NCBI GenBank assembly: GCA_026390995.1
Contig: JAPLEX010000016.1
Location: 1-50,923 of the forward strand
Direction of reading: 5' to 3'
Source: Flavobacterium sp.
Lineage (GTDB): Bacteria; Bacteroidota; Bacteroidia; Flavobacteriales; Flavobacteriaceae
Length of the DNA: 50,923 nucleotides
Positions 10,650 to 21,411 of this stretch are shown piece by piece (within the stretch, counting starts at the first letter, position 1; each line of letters starts with the position of its first letter). A model generated the notes under the pieces. That model was not told where the DNA came from. It was given only the letters and a program-made list of their open reading frames with translations, and made no database searches. A program made the translations under genes and the position numbers.

Positions 10650-10678
10650 ATATATCTTATTTGGAAGTTTGGTTTCCC

Positions 10679-11380
10679 TTATTTTAGGACTCTAACGGTT
10701 CGTTGCTCAATTCGTTTTTCAAAAGTTTTACCTTGAAAAATGCGCTGCACCAATATGCCTGGAATATGGATCTGATTGGGGTCTAATTCGCCCGCTTCAA
10801 CCAATTCTTCTACTTCGGCTACTGTAATTTTGGCTGCGCCACACATGCTCGGATTAAAATTACGGGCAGTACCTTTAAAAATTAAATTCCCTGCGGTATC
10901 GCCTTTCCAGGCTTTTACAATAGCAAAATCAGCTTTGAACGCGTGTTCCATCACGTGCATTTTTCCGTTAAATTCGCGTGTTTCTTTGCCTTCGGCCACT
11001 TCGGTCCCGTAACCCGCTGGGGTAAAAAAGGCAGGAATGCCTGCTTGGGCTGCGCGGCAGCGTTCGGCCAAAGTACCTTGAGGGATTAGTTCTACTTCGA
11101 GTTCTCCCGACAACATTTGTCGCTCAAATTCGGCGTTTTCGCCCACATACGACGAAATCATTTTTTTGATTTGTTTGTGCTGCAACAACAAGCCTAAGCC
11201 AAAATCATCCACTCCGGCATTGTTGGACACGCAAGTAAGGGTGTTCACTTGTTTGGCCACCAATTCTGCAATGCTGTTTTCTGGAATGCCACATAAGCCA
11301 AATCCGCCTAGGAGTAAGGTCATGCCGCTTTCAACGCCTTGCAGCGCTTCTTGAACTGTGGCTACTTTTTTATTAATCAT
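10679..11380 (-). CDS. scoA: 3-oxoacid CoA-transferase subunit A
   Basis: [23 protein letters not shown]...[15 protein letters not shown]...[37 protein letters not shown]. Confidence 0.93.
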   Translation of the reverse strand: MINKKVATVQEALQGVESGMTLLLGGFGLCGIPENSIAELVAKQVNTLTCVSNNAGVDDFGLGLLLQHKQIKKMISSYVGENAEFERQMLSGELEVELIPQGTLAERCRAAQAGIPAFFTPAGYGTEVAEGKETREFNGKMHVMEHAFKADFAIVKAWKGDTAGNLIFKGTARNFNPSMCGAAKITVAEVEELVEAGELDPNQIHIPGILVQRIFQGKTFEKRIEQRTVRVLK

Positions 11381-11392
11381 ATGAAAACCGTA

Positions 11393-13687
11393 TTATAATC
11401 CTATTTCTTGGGTGTCTTGGTCGGCGGCAACGGTATCTTGCACAGGTGGTGCCCAACAATCAACTTTTATAGACAAATTAGCCGGACGTTCAAAATCAGT
11501 TTTGGATACCGTTAAGGTTTCGTCGGCATAACATTTTTTCATAAATATTGCCCAAATAGGTAGGGCAGCGGTGGCGCCTTGCCCGTAGGTAATTCCTTTA
11601 AATCGGGCCGATCGGTCTTCACAACCTACCCAAACACCCGCAGCCAAATTGGGAACCATACCCATAAACCAACCATCCGATTGATTTTGTGTGGTTCCTG
11701 TTTTTCCGGCAATCGGATTCGTAAATACATACGGATATCCGGTTACGCGGTTGTAGCCGTGCCCTCCACCTTGGGTACGCAAACGGGCTCCCGATCCGCC
11801 TTCGGTCACGCCTTCCAATAATTTGATTACCGCAAAGGCAATGTCTTTGTTGAGCACGTCATGCGATTCGGTGCTGGGTTCGTAGATGACCACGCCATTT
11901 TTGTCTTCTATGCGAGTAATGAATTGAGGTTTGATGTATACGCCTTCGTTGGCAAAAGTGCTGTAGGCGGCCACCATATCTTGCACCGTGATTTCTACTG
12001 CGCCAAGCGCAATGGCTGGTTGTGCAGGTATGTCTGATTTTACGCCCAATTTATGGGTTAATTCTACGACCGCTTCTGGCCCAACTTTGTCAATTAATTT
12101 GGCCGATACGGTATTGATCGACATGGCCAAGGCTTTTTTCAAGGTCACCATGCCGCGGTATTCATTATCCGAATTGTGCGGTTCCCAATCTTCGGTTACA
12201 TTGTGACGGCCTTTGTGAATCATAAACGGACTGTCTATGATCGAATCGCAAGGCGACATATTCAGTTGCTCAATGGCTGTGGCATACACAAAGGGCTTAA
12301 AGGTTGAGCCCACTTGTCGGGCGCCTTGTCCCACGTGGTCGTACTGAAAATATTTGTAATTGATTCCGCCCACCCATACTTTAATGTGTCCGGTATTGGG
12401 CTCCATGGCCATCATGCCCGTTTGCAAAAAGCTTTTGTAATAGCGAATAGAATCCAGAGGAGTCATTACGGTATCGCGTTCGCCTTTCCAAGTAAACACT
12501 TTCATTTTGGTTTTTTTAGAAAACGAACGAATGATGTCTTCTTCTGATTTATCCAAAGCACTCATTTCTCGCCAACGCTCTGAACCGCGCATGGCTTTGT
12601 CTAGTAATTTTTTGGTTTCGGCCTCCGAAATATTGACAAAGGGCGCGTTTTTGTTTTCTTTTTGTTGCGAAGCCAATTCGGCTTGTAAATTGGGCAAATG
12701 TTGCTGAACTGCTTCTTCGGCATAGGTTTGCATGCGCGAATCAATAGTGGTGTAAATCTTCAAACCGTCTTTATACATATCGTATTCGGTGCCGTCTGAT
12801 TTTTTATTTTCTTTCACCCAGTTTTTCATAAAATCACGCAAATATTCTCGAAAATAAGTGCCTATTCCGTCGGTGTGGCTTTCGGGCTGAAAATGCAATA
12901 CGATGGGCTCTTTTTCAAGGACTTCCTTTTGGTTTTCGGGTAAGAAATTGTTTTTCACCATTTGTCCCAACACCACATTGCGGCGTGCTGTTACTTTTTC
13001 GATGCGTCGAATTGGGTTAAATAGAGAAGGGTTTTTAAGCATTCCCACCAACATGGCGCTTTCGGGTATGGTTAAATCGCGGGGTTCTTTGCCAAAATAG
13101 ACCTTGGCTGCCGAACGAATTCCCACGGCTGTATTCACAAAATCGGCCTTGTTAAAATACATGGCGATGATCTCGTTTTTAGTGTATTGGCGCTCCAATC
13201 GAATGGCGATAATCCATTCCTTGGCTTTTTGGATAATGCGTAAGGGTAAAAATCGGGAGCCCTCGCCGTGAAATAACAACTTGGCCAATTGCTGGGTGAG
13301 CGTACTGGCTCCTCCACTGGTTCCCACACTCAAAACGGCCCGCAATGTTCCCCGTCCGTCTATTCCTGAATGCTCAAAAAAACGTTCGTCTTCGGTGGCA
13401 ATTAAAGCGTTTACCAAATGTTTGGGTAAGTCGGCATACTTAATGGGCGTGCGGTTTTCGTTGTAAAACTTACCAATTGTCGCTCCATCGGCCGCAATAA
13501 TTTCGGTGGCCAAATTGGAATCCGGATTCTCTAAATCTTCAAATGAAGGCATGGATCCAAAAAGGCCCCAAGAGGCAAACAGAAAAAACAAGCTTAACCC
13601 ACCCAAAAAATAAAAAAATACTTTCCAGAAGCGTTTTTTGAAATACGCCAAATCGTGTTCTTGGTTTAAATTAAATGAGAACGCCAT
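11393..13687 (-). CDS. Penicillin-binding protein 1A (transglycosylase/transpeptidase)
   Basis: Transglycosylase ATEDERFFEHSGIDGRGTLRAV...GGASTLTQQLAK; transpeptidase GSTFKPFVYATAIE, SIN, GKTGTTQNQSDGWFMG. Confidence 0.95.
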   Translation of the reverse strand: MAFSFNLNQEHDLAYFKKRFWKVFFYFLGGLSLFFLFASWGLFGSMPSFEDLENPDSNLATEIIAADGATIGKFYNENRTPIKYADLPKHLVNALIATEDERFFEHSGIDGRGTLRAVLSVGTSGGASTLTQQLAKLLFHGEGSRFLPLRIIQKAKEWIIAIRLERQYTKNEIIAMYFNKADFVNTAVGIRSAAKVYFGKEPRDLTIPESAMLVGMLKNPSLFNPIRRIEKVTARRNVVLGQMVKNNFLPENQKEVLEKEPIVLHFQPESHTDGIGTYFREYLRDFMKNWVKENKKSDGTEYDMYKDGLKIYTTIDSRMQTYAEEAVQQHLPNLQAELASQQKENKNAPFVNISEAETKKLLDKAMRGSERWREMSALDKSEEDIIRSFSKKTKMKVFTWKGERDTVMTPLDSIRYYKSFLQTGMMAMEPNTGHIKVWVGGINYKYFQYDHVGQGARQVGSTFKPFVYATAIEQLNMSPCDSIIDSPFMIHKGRHNVTEDWEPHNSDNEYRGMVTLKKALAMSINTVSAKLIDKVGPEAVVELTHKLGVKSDIPAQPAIALGAVEITVQDMVAAYSTFANEGVYIKPQFITRIEDKNGVVIYEPSTESHDVLNKDIAFAVIKLLEGVTEGGSGARLRTQGGGHGYNRVTGYPYVFTNPIAGKTGTTQNQSDGWFMGMVPNLAAGVWVGCEDRSARFKGITYGQGATAALPIWAIFMKKCYADETLTVSKTDFERPANLSIKVDCWAPPVQDTVAADQDTQEIGL

Positions 13688-13690
13688 AAT

Positions 13691-14173
13691 TTACTCTGTT
13701 TTTTCAATTCTAAATCCTACATCGGTAATTCCGGGAAGTTCAGTCACTCCAGGGATTTTTCCAGTTTGGCGCACTGCTTGTTGTATGCGCACCTGATAGG
13801 TCCCTGCTTGAGCTTTGAACTGAGATTTGTAGGTCAATTTGCTTTCCTTCACGTCGGTAAATCCGTCGCCCATTAGGCTGCCGTCGGGATTGGCCATCGC
13901 ATATTCTAAGGTGTCTACCAAGGTAACTTTGTTGGGTTGATCCAGGCTAACGATCAAAAAAATATTATTGAAGGGATAGTCGTTATTGTCTCGAAGCGTG
14001 AGGTACATGTTGTACTTTTTGGTTGCTTCTAAGGCGGGCAAATCAAACCGCACCAAACTGTCCTGATGCCAAGCACTGCCCACGTCTTTGTATTCATCAA
14101 AAACACGGTTTTTATCGCAGGAAACCAACACCAAGGCAGCTGCAATAATCGCTATACTATTGCTTATTCTCAT
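13691..14173 (-). CDS. gldH: Gliding motility lipoprotein GldH
   Basis: Lipobox LVSCDKNRVFDEYK, size and family pattern; downstream of a PSP1-domain gene and upstream of PBP1A, as known in Flavobacterium. Confidence 0.85.
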   Translation of the reverse strand: MRISNSIAIIAAALVLVSCDKNRVFDEYKDVGSAWHQDSLVRFDLPALEATKKYNMYLTLRDNNDYPFNNIFLIVSLDQPNKVTLVDTLEYAMANPDGSLMGDGFTDVKESKLTYKSQFKAQAGTYQVRIQQAVRQTGKIPGVTELPGITDVGFRIEKTE

Positions 14174-15401
14174 TCCGGTTATTGGGCGTTATTTTGGGTT
14201 GATTAGGTCGCGGTGGACGATTCCCGTTGGATGGCCTGTTGTTGTTTGAATTGGCTGGGGTGTTTTCTCCGTTGGGTTTGCGATTTTTATTGTTTTTTTT
14301 CTTTCTTTTCGGCTGATCAAAACGGGTGAGACTCTCTTGACCCATCGCGTTGTTGAAGTCTTTTTCTGGTTCGGTTGTCACTTCTAAGGCATAATCTTCG
14401 AGCGAAGAAACTTTGTTTTTTAATTTGTTTTCGGCCAAAATTTCTTTTACCTGTTCAATTTTTAACACATGCCAATTGGCAAAATTATCGGTGTAGGCAA
14501 ACCACATCAGCCCTTTAAAAATATCTTGTTTTTGGCAAATTGCCATTCCTTTTTCGGTCTGCAATTTCGTGTCGAAATCGGGAAATCCTTGAAGTGCATC
14601 CAAGTAGGTGTCCAATTCGTAGTTCAAGCAGCACTTCAATTTGCCACATTGACCCGCTAATTTTTGCGGATTTAATGACAATTGTTGGTAACGGGCTGCC
14701 GAGGTGTTTACGCTTCTAAAATCGGTGAGCCACGTAGAACAACACAGTTCGCGTCCGCAAGATCCAATGCCTCCCAAACGAGAAGCTTCCTGACGAAAAC
14801 CTACTTGTTTCATCTCAATTCTCGTGCTAAAATCTTTGGCAAAATCTTTAATCAGCAAACGAAAATCAACTCGGTCATTGGCGGTATAATAAAAAGTCGC
14901 TTTCGAGCCGTCGCCTTGAAATTCAATATCCGAAATTTTCATTTCGAGTTTTTGTGCAATGGCCAATTCGCGGGCACGCACTTTCATGGCTTCTTCTTTG
15001 TCGCGGGAAGCCGACCAAATGTCGATGTCTTTTTGGGATGCTTTGCGGTATATTTTGGCTATTTCAGGACTGGTAACGGCTACTCCTTTTTTCTTCATTT
15101 GGATTTTCACCAATTCGCCAGTGAGCGTAACGATGCCAATGTCATGGCCCGGAGAAGCCTCAGTCGCTACAATATCGCCAATGCTTAAACTTAGTTTTTC
15201 GGTGTTGCGGTAAAATTCTTTGCGGCCATTTTTAAACCGTACTTCTACGCAATCAAATGGTGCTTCGCCGTTGGGCAGGCTCATGTTGGCCAACCAATCA
15301 AATACCGTCAATTTGTTGCAGCTATCGGTGCCGCAAGTCCCATTATTTTTACACCCTTTGGGTGCACCACCCGTTGAGGTTGAACAACTTGTACATGCCA
15401 T
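14157..15401 (-). CDS. ricT: PSP1/RicT (YaaT-like) domain protein
   Basis: GVAVTSPEIAKIYRKASQKD...KATFYYTANDRVDFRLLIKDFAKDFSTRIEMKQVGFRQEASRLGGIGSCGRELCCSTWL; overlaps the gldH start by 17 bp. Confidence 0.88.
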   Translation of the reverse strand: MACTSCSTSTGGAPKGCKNNGTCGTDSCNKLTVFDWLANMSLPNGEAPFDCVEVRFKNGRKEFYRNTEKLSLSIGDIVATEASPGHDIGIVTLTGELVKIQMKKKGVAVTSPEIAKIYRKASQKDIDIWSASRDKEEAMKVRARELAIAQKLEMKISDIEFQGDGSKATFYYTANDRVDFRLLIKDFAKDFSTRIEMKQVGFRQEASRLGGIGSCGRELCCSTWLTDFRSVNTSAARYQQLSLNPQKLAGQCGKLKCCLNYELDTYLDALQGFPDFDTKLQTEKGMAICQKQDIFKGLMWFAYTDNFANWHVLKIEQVKEILAENKLKNKVSSLEDYALEVTTEPEKDFNNAMGQESLTRFDQPKRKKKNNKNRKPNGENTPANSNNNRPSNGNRPPRPNQPKITPNNRNENKQ

Positions 15402-15563
15402 AATCTATATCTGGTATCGCTACTGGAGCGAATTCTATGTGTAAAACGATTCGTTCGTAAAGATAGTATTTAAGTTTTAAAGTTTCAACAGCATATTTTG
15501 CCCCATCGGGAGCAGTCGATTTACTGAAATAAGGTGCGACTGACGGGCGTTCAAGGTCAATTT

Positions 15564-16946
15564 TTAATTCAAATCTTGAGGTAGAATTTTATACACTTTG
15601 TCCGATAAACGCAAACGAAAAGGCACTTCGAAAGTTACCTTATCTCCCGTTTTAGCCACCGTATTTTCGAGGCCGTTTACCGCCATTTTTGTGAGTACTA
15701 GTTTTTCATTCCCCGTCGTTGGCCCTACTATAAGCAAAGTATCACCCGTATGAAGTTGCTCGTTTTCTAGCTCAAAAAGGCCCACTTGTGCTTTCACATA
15801 ATAGTGACTTATTTTACCCAGAAGCAGTTTTTTCTCGCGCTGTTTTAGGTTTATTTTATGTCTAATGTCGGTTGTCTCTTGTGCTTTTGCCAAACTTATG
15901 TCCGACAAGACTCCCGAATGCTTGAAGGTTAATTTCTCTGATTTCCCTTTGCGAAATACCTTGTTTCCTACTTGTTTGCCGCTTCTAATTTTTACTTGTT
16001 CGGCCAAAGGCAGGTGCGTGATGGATAAACATTCTTGGGAACAGCAATTTTCCATGGCGTCTTGGCAGTCGTCGCATTGAATAAACAACAAATGACAGCC
16101 GTCGTTCAAGCAATTGGTGTGGTTGTCGCATGGTTTTCCGCATTGGTGACATTGCGACACGATGTCGTCGGTAATGCGTTCGCCCAAACGGTGATCAAAC
16201 ACAAAATTCTTTCCGATGAATTTGCTTTCTAAGCCTTCTTCTTTAATTTGCTTGGCGTAATTGATGATGCCCCCTTCGAGTTGAAATACGTTTTTGAAGC
16301 CTAGGTGCTTAAAATAGGCCGAAGCTTTTTCGCATCGAATGCCTCCTGTGCAATACATCACCAAGTTTTTGTCTTCTTTGTGCAACTTGAGTTGTTCGCG
16401 GATAATGGGCAAACTCTCGCGAAAGGTTTCCACATCGGGTGTGATGGCGCCTTTAAAATGGCCAATTTCGCTTTCGTAGTGGTTTCTAAAATCGACCACG
16501 ATGGTGTTGGGATCGGCTAGAATTTGGTTGAACTCGTTGGCTTTTAAGTGTGTACCAATGTTGGTTACATCAAAGGTATCGTCGTGTAAACCGTCGGCTA
16601 CAATTTTGTCGCGCACTTTGATGGTGAGTTTCAAAAACGAATGGTCGTCGTGCTCCACCGCCACATTTAAGCGGATGTTTTGCATGAAATCATAGGCTTC
16701 TAAGGTTTCCCGGAATGCTTCCATGTGTTCGGCTGGCACGCTCATTTGTGCGTTGATTCCTTCATGAGCGACGTAAATTCTACCTAGGGCGTCGAGGGAA
16801 TTCCAGGCAAGAAATAGAGCGTCTCTAAATTGTTTAGGATCTTGAATTTTGGCATACGCATAGAAAGACAACGTGAGTCGTTGTTTACCGGCTTGGTCAA
16901 TGAGTTCGGCTCTTTCTTCTGCGCTTAAGGTGTTGTACAGTTGCAT
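15564..16946 (-). CDS. trhO: tRNA uridine-34 hydroxylase / rhodanese-related sulfurtransferase (TrhO) with C-terminal beta-barrel-like extension
   Basis: IYVAHEGINAQMSVP; rhodanese CTGGIRCEKASAYFKHLGFKNVFQLEGGI; Cys-rich CHQCGKPCDNHTNCLNDGCHLLFIQCDDC; extra ~85 C-terminal residues. Confidence 0.92.
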   Translation of the reverse strand: MQLYNTLSAEERAELIDQAGKQRLTLSFYAYAKIQDPKQFRDALFLAWNSLDALGRIYVAHEGINAQMSVPAEHMEAFRETLEAYDFMQNIRLNVAVEHDDHSFLKLTIKVRDKIVADGLHDDTFDVTNIGTHLKANEFNQILADPNTIVVDFRNHYESEIGHFKGAITPDVETFRESLPIIREQLKLHKEDKNLVMYCTGGIRCEKASAYFKHLGFKNVFQLEGGIINYAKQIKEEGLESKFIGKNFVFDHRLGERITDDIVSQCHQCGKPCDNHTNCLNDGCHLLFIQCDDCQDAMENCCSQECLSITHLPLAEQVKIRSGKQVGNKVFRKGKSEKLTFKHSGVLSDISLAKAQETTDIRHKINLKQREKKLLLGKISHYYVKAQVGLFELENEQLHTGDTLLIVGPTTGNEKLVLTKMAVNGLENTVAKTGDKVTFEVPFRLRLSDKVYKILPQDLN

Positions 16947-17107
16947 GCTATAAACAGTTTAAGTGAGAAAAATAAAGCACAAAAATAGGGGTTTTATCCC
17001 AACCGCATGCCGCTAAAGTTAAGTTAAGTGATGCCTGCTTGGAATTTTGAATTTCATTGGCAGAGAATTGTTATTTTAGCTAAAATTTTGACAAATCTAT
17101 TTCGCTT

Positions 17108-18262
17108 ATGAAACCATCTGCTTATCCCGCATTATCGCTGCTCTTTATTCTTTTTTCGTCTGTTTGGATATCGTGCAAAAAAGAAGCTGCTCCAGAAAAA
17201 AGTGTGGCTATGCAAGCCCCTTTTGTGACTGTTGAAGCCAAAGACGTGCCCATCTATACCGAATATGCCGCGCAAACTTCGGGTGATATTGACTTGGATT
17301 TAGTTTCCCGGGTTGACGGCACACTCACCGGCATTCATTTTAAAGACGGCCAATTTGTAAAAAAAGGCCAACTCTTGTATACCATAGACCCCTTGCCTTA
17401 TGAAACGCAAGTGGAGCAAGTGCGGGGCCAAGTTGCCATGGCGCAAAGTCGTTTGGCCAATGCCCAAGAAGAACTCAACCGCATCAAACCTTTGGCCGAG
17501 ATGAATGCCGTGAGCAAACGAGAACTCGATGCAGCAACCGCCAATTTTCAGGCTGCCAAAGCCAACTACAGCAGCGCTTCAGCAAGTTTGAAAAATCAAC
17601 AATTAGAAAAAAGTTACTGCCAAATAACTGCCCTAATGGACGGCATCATTGGCATCAGTAAAGTAGAGGTAGGCGATTACATCAGCCGCATGAGCGCCAC
17701 CTCCAAACTCAACACCTTGTCTAAACTGGATGTGGTAGGCGCCAAGTTTACCGTGAGTGAAACCCAATACTTGCAACATGTAAAAGCACTAAAAGCAGGT
17801 GACAAAAACGCCTTTGACCAAATCGAAATGGTCTTGTCAGACGGAACAGTGCATCCCTACAAAGGAAAATTAGATTACGCCGACAACCGCATTGATCCAA
17901 CTACCGGAACCATGACGGTAAAGGCGAGTTTTCCTAACCCAGACAAAACCTTGCGTTCAGGCCAGTTTTGCAAAGTGCGCTTTGCCTCGCATACCGAAAA
18001 GAATGCCTTGGTAGTGCCGCAAAAAGCAGTAACCGAAATGCAAGGGATTTTTCAGGTAAACACCTTAAACGAAAAAAACGTGCTGGAAGTAAAAATTGTA
18101 GAAGTAGGTTCGAAAGTGGATGAAAATTGGGTAATTACCAAAGGCCTCCATTCGGGTGATCGCGTAGCCATTATCGGCAATCAATTTATGCAGCCCGGGA
18201 TGCCCGTAGTGCCTGTGCCTTATGTAGCCGAGCCCTTGAAAAAATTAACACAAGCCAACTAA
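17108..18262 (+). CDS. RND efflux periplasmic adaptor subunit (MFP/HlyD-like)
   Basis: Lipoprotein-like N-terminus ISCKKEA; VDGTLTGIHFKDGQFVKKGQLLYTIDPLPYETQVEQVRGQVAMAQ. Confidence 0.93.
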   Translation: MKPSAYPALSLLFILFSSVWISCKKEAAPEKSVAMQAPFVTVEAKDVPIYTEYAAQTSGDIDLDLVSRVDGTLTGIHFKDGQFVKKGQLLYTIDPLPYETQVEQVRGQVAMAQSRLANAQEELNRIKPLAEMNAVSKRELDAATANFQAAKANYSSASASLKNQQLEKSYCQITALMDGIIGISKVEVGDYISRMSATSKLNTLSKLDVVGAKFTVSETQYLQHVKALKAGDKNAFDQIEMVLSDGTVHPYKGKLDYADNRIDPTTGTMTVKASFPNPDKTLRSGQFCKVRFASHTEKNALVVPQKAVTEMQGIFQVNTLNEKNVLEVKIVEVGSKVDENWVITKGLHSGDRVAIIGNQFMQPGMPVVPVPYVAEPLKKLTQAN

Positions 18263-18264
18263 GT

Positions 18265-21200
18265 ATGGATAATTTTTTTGTTAGACGGCCCATCGTCGCG
18301 ATTGTATTGTCGCTGTTTATTGTAATCATAGGCGGATTGGCCATTACCTCTACGCCGGTATCGCAATATCCCGAAATTGCGCCTCCGGTTATTCAGATTC
18401 AAACCAATTACCGCGGTGCCAATGCCCTCAATGTAGAGCAAGCCGTGGCTACGCCCATTGAACAAAAAGTAAATGGTGTCGAGAACATGCTGTACATGCA
18501 ATCGACCAATTCGGGCGACGGAAACATGTCGTTGTCGGTTACGTTTGACATGGGCACCGATTTGGACAAAGCCACAATGCTTACCCAAAATCGCGTGTTG
18601 CAAGCCACCTCAACCTTGCCGATTGACGTAAAAAACACCGGGGTGACCACCAAAAAATCATTGGCCATGCCGTTGTTGCTGGTTTCCTTGTATTCGCCCA
18701 ATAATACCTACGACAACAACTTTTTGTCCAATTATGCCAGCATCAATTTGGTGGATGCCTTGGCGCGTATCAAAGGTGTGGGTGAAGTATCGTTATTTGG
18801 CGGTAGCAATTATGCCATGCGCATTTGGACCAAGCCCGATATTTTGGCCAAGTATAACCTCACCATTACCGACATTATGAATGCCATTCGGGAGCAAAAT
18901 GCCATTGCCCCTGGAGGGAAACTGGGTGCGCCACCGGCCAAATTTGGCAACGAATACACCTACAACGTAACCCTCAAAGACCGCCTAATTACCGAGGCCG
19001 ATTTTGAAAACATCTTGCTCAAATCCAACAACAGTAACCAACAAGTGCGACTCAAAGATGTGGCCCGGGTGAATTTAGGCATCGAAACCTATGCGGTAGA
19101 TGCGCGCATGAATGGCAAGCCGGCTACGACCATCAACATCAAGCAAATGCCGGGATCCAATGCCTTGGATGTGGCGGCCAACATCAAAAAGGTGGTGGAA
19201 GAAGAAAGCAAAAAATTTCCTAAAGACTTAAGATATAAAATCTCCTTAGACACGACTTTGGCCGTATCGGAAGGAATTAATGAAATCATGCATACCTTGT
19301 TTGAAGCGGTATTGCTGGTAATTATCGTGGTATTTCTCTTCTTACAAAATTGGCGTGCTACCTTGATTCCTTTGCTTACTGTGCCCGTTTCGCTAATTGG
19401 GGTATTTATGTTTTTCCCACTCTTGGGCTTCTCGGTAAATGTTTTATCGTTACTGGGATTGGTGTTGGCCATTGGAATAGTCGTCGACGATGCCATTGTG
19501 GTGGTCGAGGCCGTGATGCACCACATTCAGCACGGGAAAAGTCCGCGGGAAGCGACCAACTTGGCCATGAAAGAAGTAGCCGGCCCGGTAATTGCGATTG
19601 CAATAATTTTGATTGCCGTATTTGTACCGGTAGCCTTGACGCCTGGAATTACAGGACGTTTATACCAACAATTTGCGATTACCATTGCCATTTCGGTGTT
19701 GTTCTCGGCCATCAGCGCCTTGACCTTGAGTCCGGCCCTGTGTTCTATTTTACTTAAACCCAACCAAGAAGCCAAAGGTTGGCTGGGTAAATTCTTTGAC
19801 GGATTCAACAAACGTTTTGATGCCTTTACCAATAGATATACCGGTTTTGCTCAATTGTTGATTAAGAAATCCATACGGTCTTTTGTGTTTATTGGGCTAA
19901 TTATAGGCGCCGTAGTGCTTTTGGGTGGTAAAATTCCCGGCGGATTTGTACCCGAAGAAGACCAAGGTTATTTGTTTCTAAACGTAGAATTGCCAAGTGC
20001 CTCCTCCTTAGAACGCACCAATCAAGTGTGTAAAAAAGTGGAATCCATTTTGGGCAAAAACGAAAACATCGATTCCTACACCATGGTGTCGGGTTTTAGT
20101 TTAATTAAAAACTCAATTGCCACCAACAATGCCGTGTTTTTTGTCTCGCTCAAAGAATGGAGCGAACGCAAAGAAGACGTGTTTCAAATCATCAAAACGC
20201 TCAATGGCCAAACGATTGCTGGTATTTCTGATGCCACGGTATTTGCTTTTGGTCCGCCTCCGATTTCGGGTATTGGAAACGCAGCGGGTTTCTCTCTTAT
20301 GTTGCAAGACCGCGGTGGAAATACGCCCCAATACTTGGCTCAAAATGCAGCGGCCTTTATGGCTGCAGCCCAAAAGCATCCCGAAATTGGCAGCATCCGC
20401 ACCACCTTTAATCCCAATGTGCCCCAAATTCGGTTGGATATTGACCGCGATAAAGTAGAGGCATTAAACCTCTCGCTGTCTGAAGTAAATGCCACCATAG
20501 GCAGCAGTTTGGGTGGCCAATACGTAAACGAATTCAACAAATACGGTCGTCAATACATTGTGCTCATTCAGGCCGCGCCCGAATACACCATCAATCCCGA
20601 AGACATCAATAAAATATTTGTGCGTAGCCGCGACAACAAAATGATTCCGCTTTCAACCATAGCGACCGTGATTCGCGAAACCGGGCCCGAATTTACCACC
20701 CGATTTAATTTGTACCGATCGGCCGAAATTAGCGGAACGCCCGCCGATGGCTTTAGCAGCACGGATGCGCTCAATGCCTTGGAAGAAACGGCCAAAGAAG
20801 TATTACCAAAAGACATGGGCTACGAATGGTCGGGCATGAGTTTTCAGGAAAAAGCCGCGGAAGGCAAAGGGGGAACCGTGTTTTTAATGGCCTTGATTTT
20901 TGTGTTTCTCATCTTGGCAGCCCAATACGAGAGCTGGAAACTGCCGTTTAGTGTATTGCTTGGCACGCCGTTTGCCATATTTGGCGCCTTTTTGGGCTTG
21001 TATTTGTGTAATTTATTCAATCCCGGCTATGTGAATAATGTATTTGCGCAAATTGGCTTGGTGATGCTCATTGGTTTGGCGGCCAAAAACGCCATCTTGA
21101 TTATCGAGTTTGCCAAAGCCGAATACGACAAAGGCATGCCGCTCAAAGAAGCCGCGATTTATGCCGCCAAGTTGCGTTTTCGACCCATTTTGATGACGGC

Positions 21201-21411
21201 TTTTGCCTTTATCTTGGGCGTAGTGCCCTTGCTTACCGCCACCGGTGCGGGCGCACAAGCACGAAAAGTAATGGGAATGACGGTATTTAGCGGAATGTTG
21301 GTGGCCACCATTTTGGGTGTGTGTTTGATTCCGTTTTTGTATGTAACCATTGAAAGTCTTGGGGAAAAACAAGTTGTGACTCCTACTAATACCGATACCG
21401 ATGAAAAATAA
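18265..21411 (+). CDS. HAE1-type RND efflux permease (AcrB/MexB-like)
   Basis: MDNFFVRRPIVAIVLSLFIVIIGGLAITSTPVSQYPEIAPPVIQIQTNYRGAN...GIVVDDAIVVVEAV...LAAKNAILIIEFAK; 1048 aa. Confidence 0.96.
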   Translation: MDNFFVRRPIVAIVLSLFIVIIGGLAITSTPVSQYPEIAPPVIQIQTNYRGANALNVEQAVATPIEQKVNGVENMLYMQSTNSGDGNMSLSVTFDMGTDLDKATMLTQNRVLQATSTLPIDVKNTGVTTKKSLAMPLLLVSLYSPNNTYDNNFLSNYASINLVDALARIKGVGEVSLFGGSNYAMRIWTKPDILAKYNLTITDIMNAIREQNAIAPGGKLGAPPAKFGNEYTYNVTLKDRLITEADFENILLKSNNSNQQVRLKDVARVNLGIETYAVDARMNGKPATTINIKQMPGSNALDVAANIKKVVEEESKKFPKDLRYKISLDTTLAVSEGINEIMHTLFEAVLLVIIVVFLFLQNWRATLIPLLTVPVSLIGVFMFFPLLGFSVNVLSLLGLVLAIGIVVDDAIVVVEAVMHHIQHGKSPREATNLAMKEVAGPVIAIAIILIAVFVPVALTPGITGRLYQQFAITIAISVLFSAISALTLSPALCSILLKPNQEAKGWLGKFFDGFNKRFDAFTNRYTGFAQLLIKKSIRSFVFIGLIIGAVVLLGGKIPGGFVPEEDQGYLFLNVELPSASSLERTNQVCKKVESILGKNENIDSYTMVSGFSLIKNSIATNNAVFFVSLKEWSERKEDVFQIIKTLNGQTIAGISDATVFAFGPPPISGIGNAAGFSLMLQDRGGNTPQYLAQNAAAFMAAAQKHPEIGSIRTTFNPNVPQIRLDIDRDKVEALNLSLSEVNATIGSSLGGQYVNEFNKYGRQYIVLIQAAPEYTINPEDINKIFVRSRDNKMIPLSTIATVIRETGPEFTTRFNLYRSAEISGTPADGFSSTDALNALEETAKEVLPKDMGYEWSGMSFQEKAAEGKGGTVFLMALIFVFLILAAQYESWKLPFSVLLGTPFAIFGAFLGLYLCNLFNPGYVNNVFAQIGLVMLIGLAAKNAILIIEFAKAEYDKGMPLKEAAIYAAKLRFRPILMTAFAFILGVVPLLTATGAGAQARKVMGMTVFSGMLVATILGVCLIPFLYVTIESLGEKQVVTPTNTDTDEK

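Noticed and set aside
18259-18603. Minus-strand ORFs inside the RND permease (also 19089-19526, 20113-20427, 21013-21372)
   Set aside because: Antisense shadows of a strong CDS with no recognisable domains or upstream signals.
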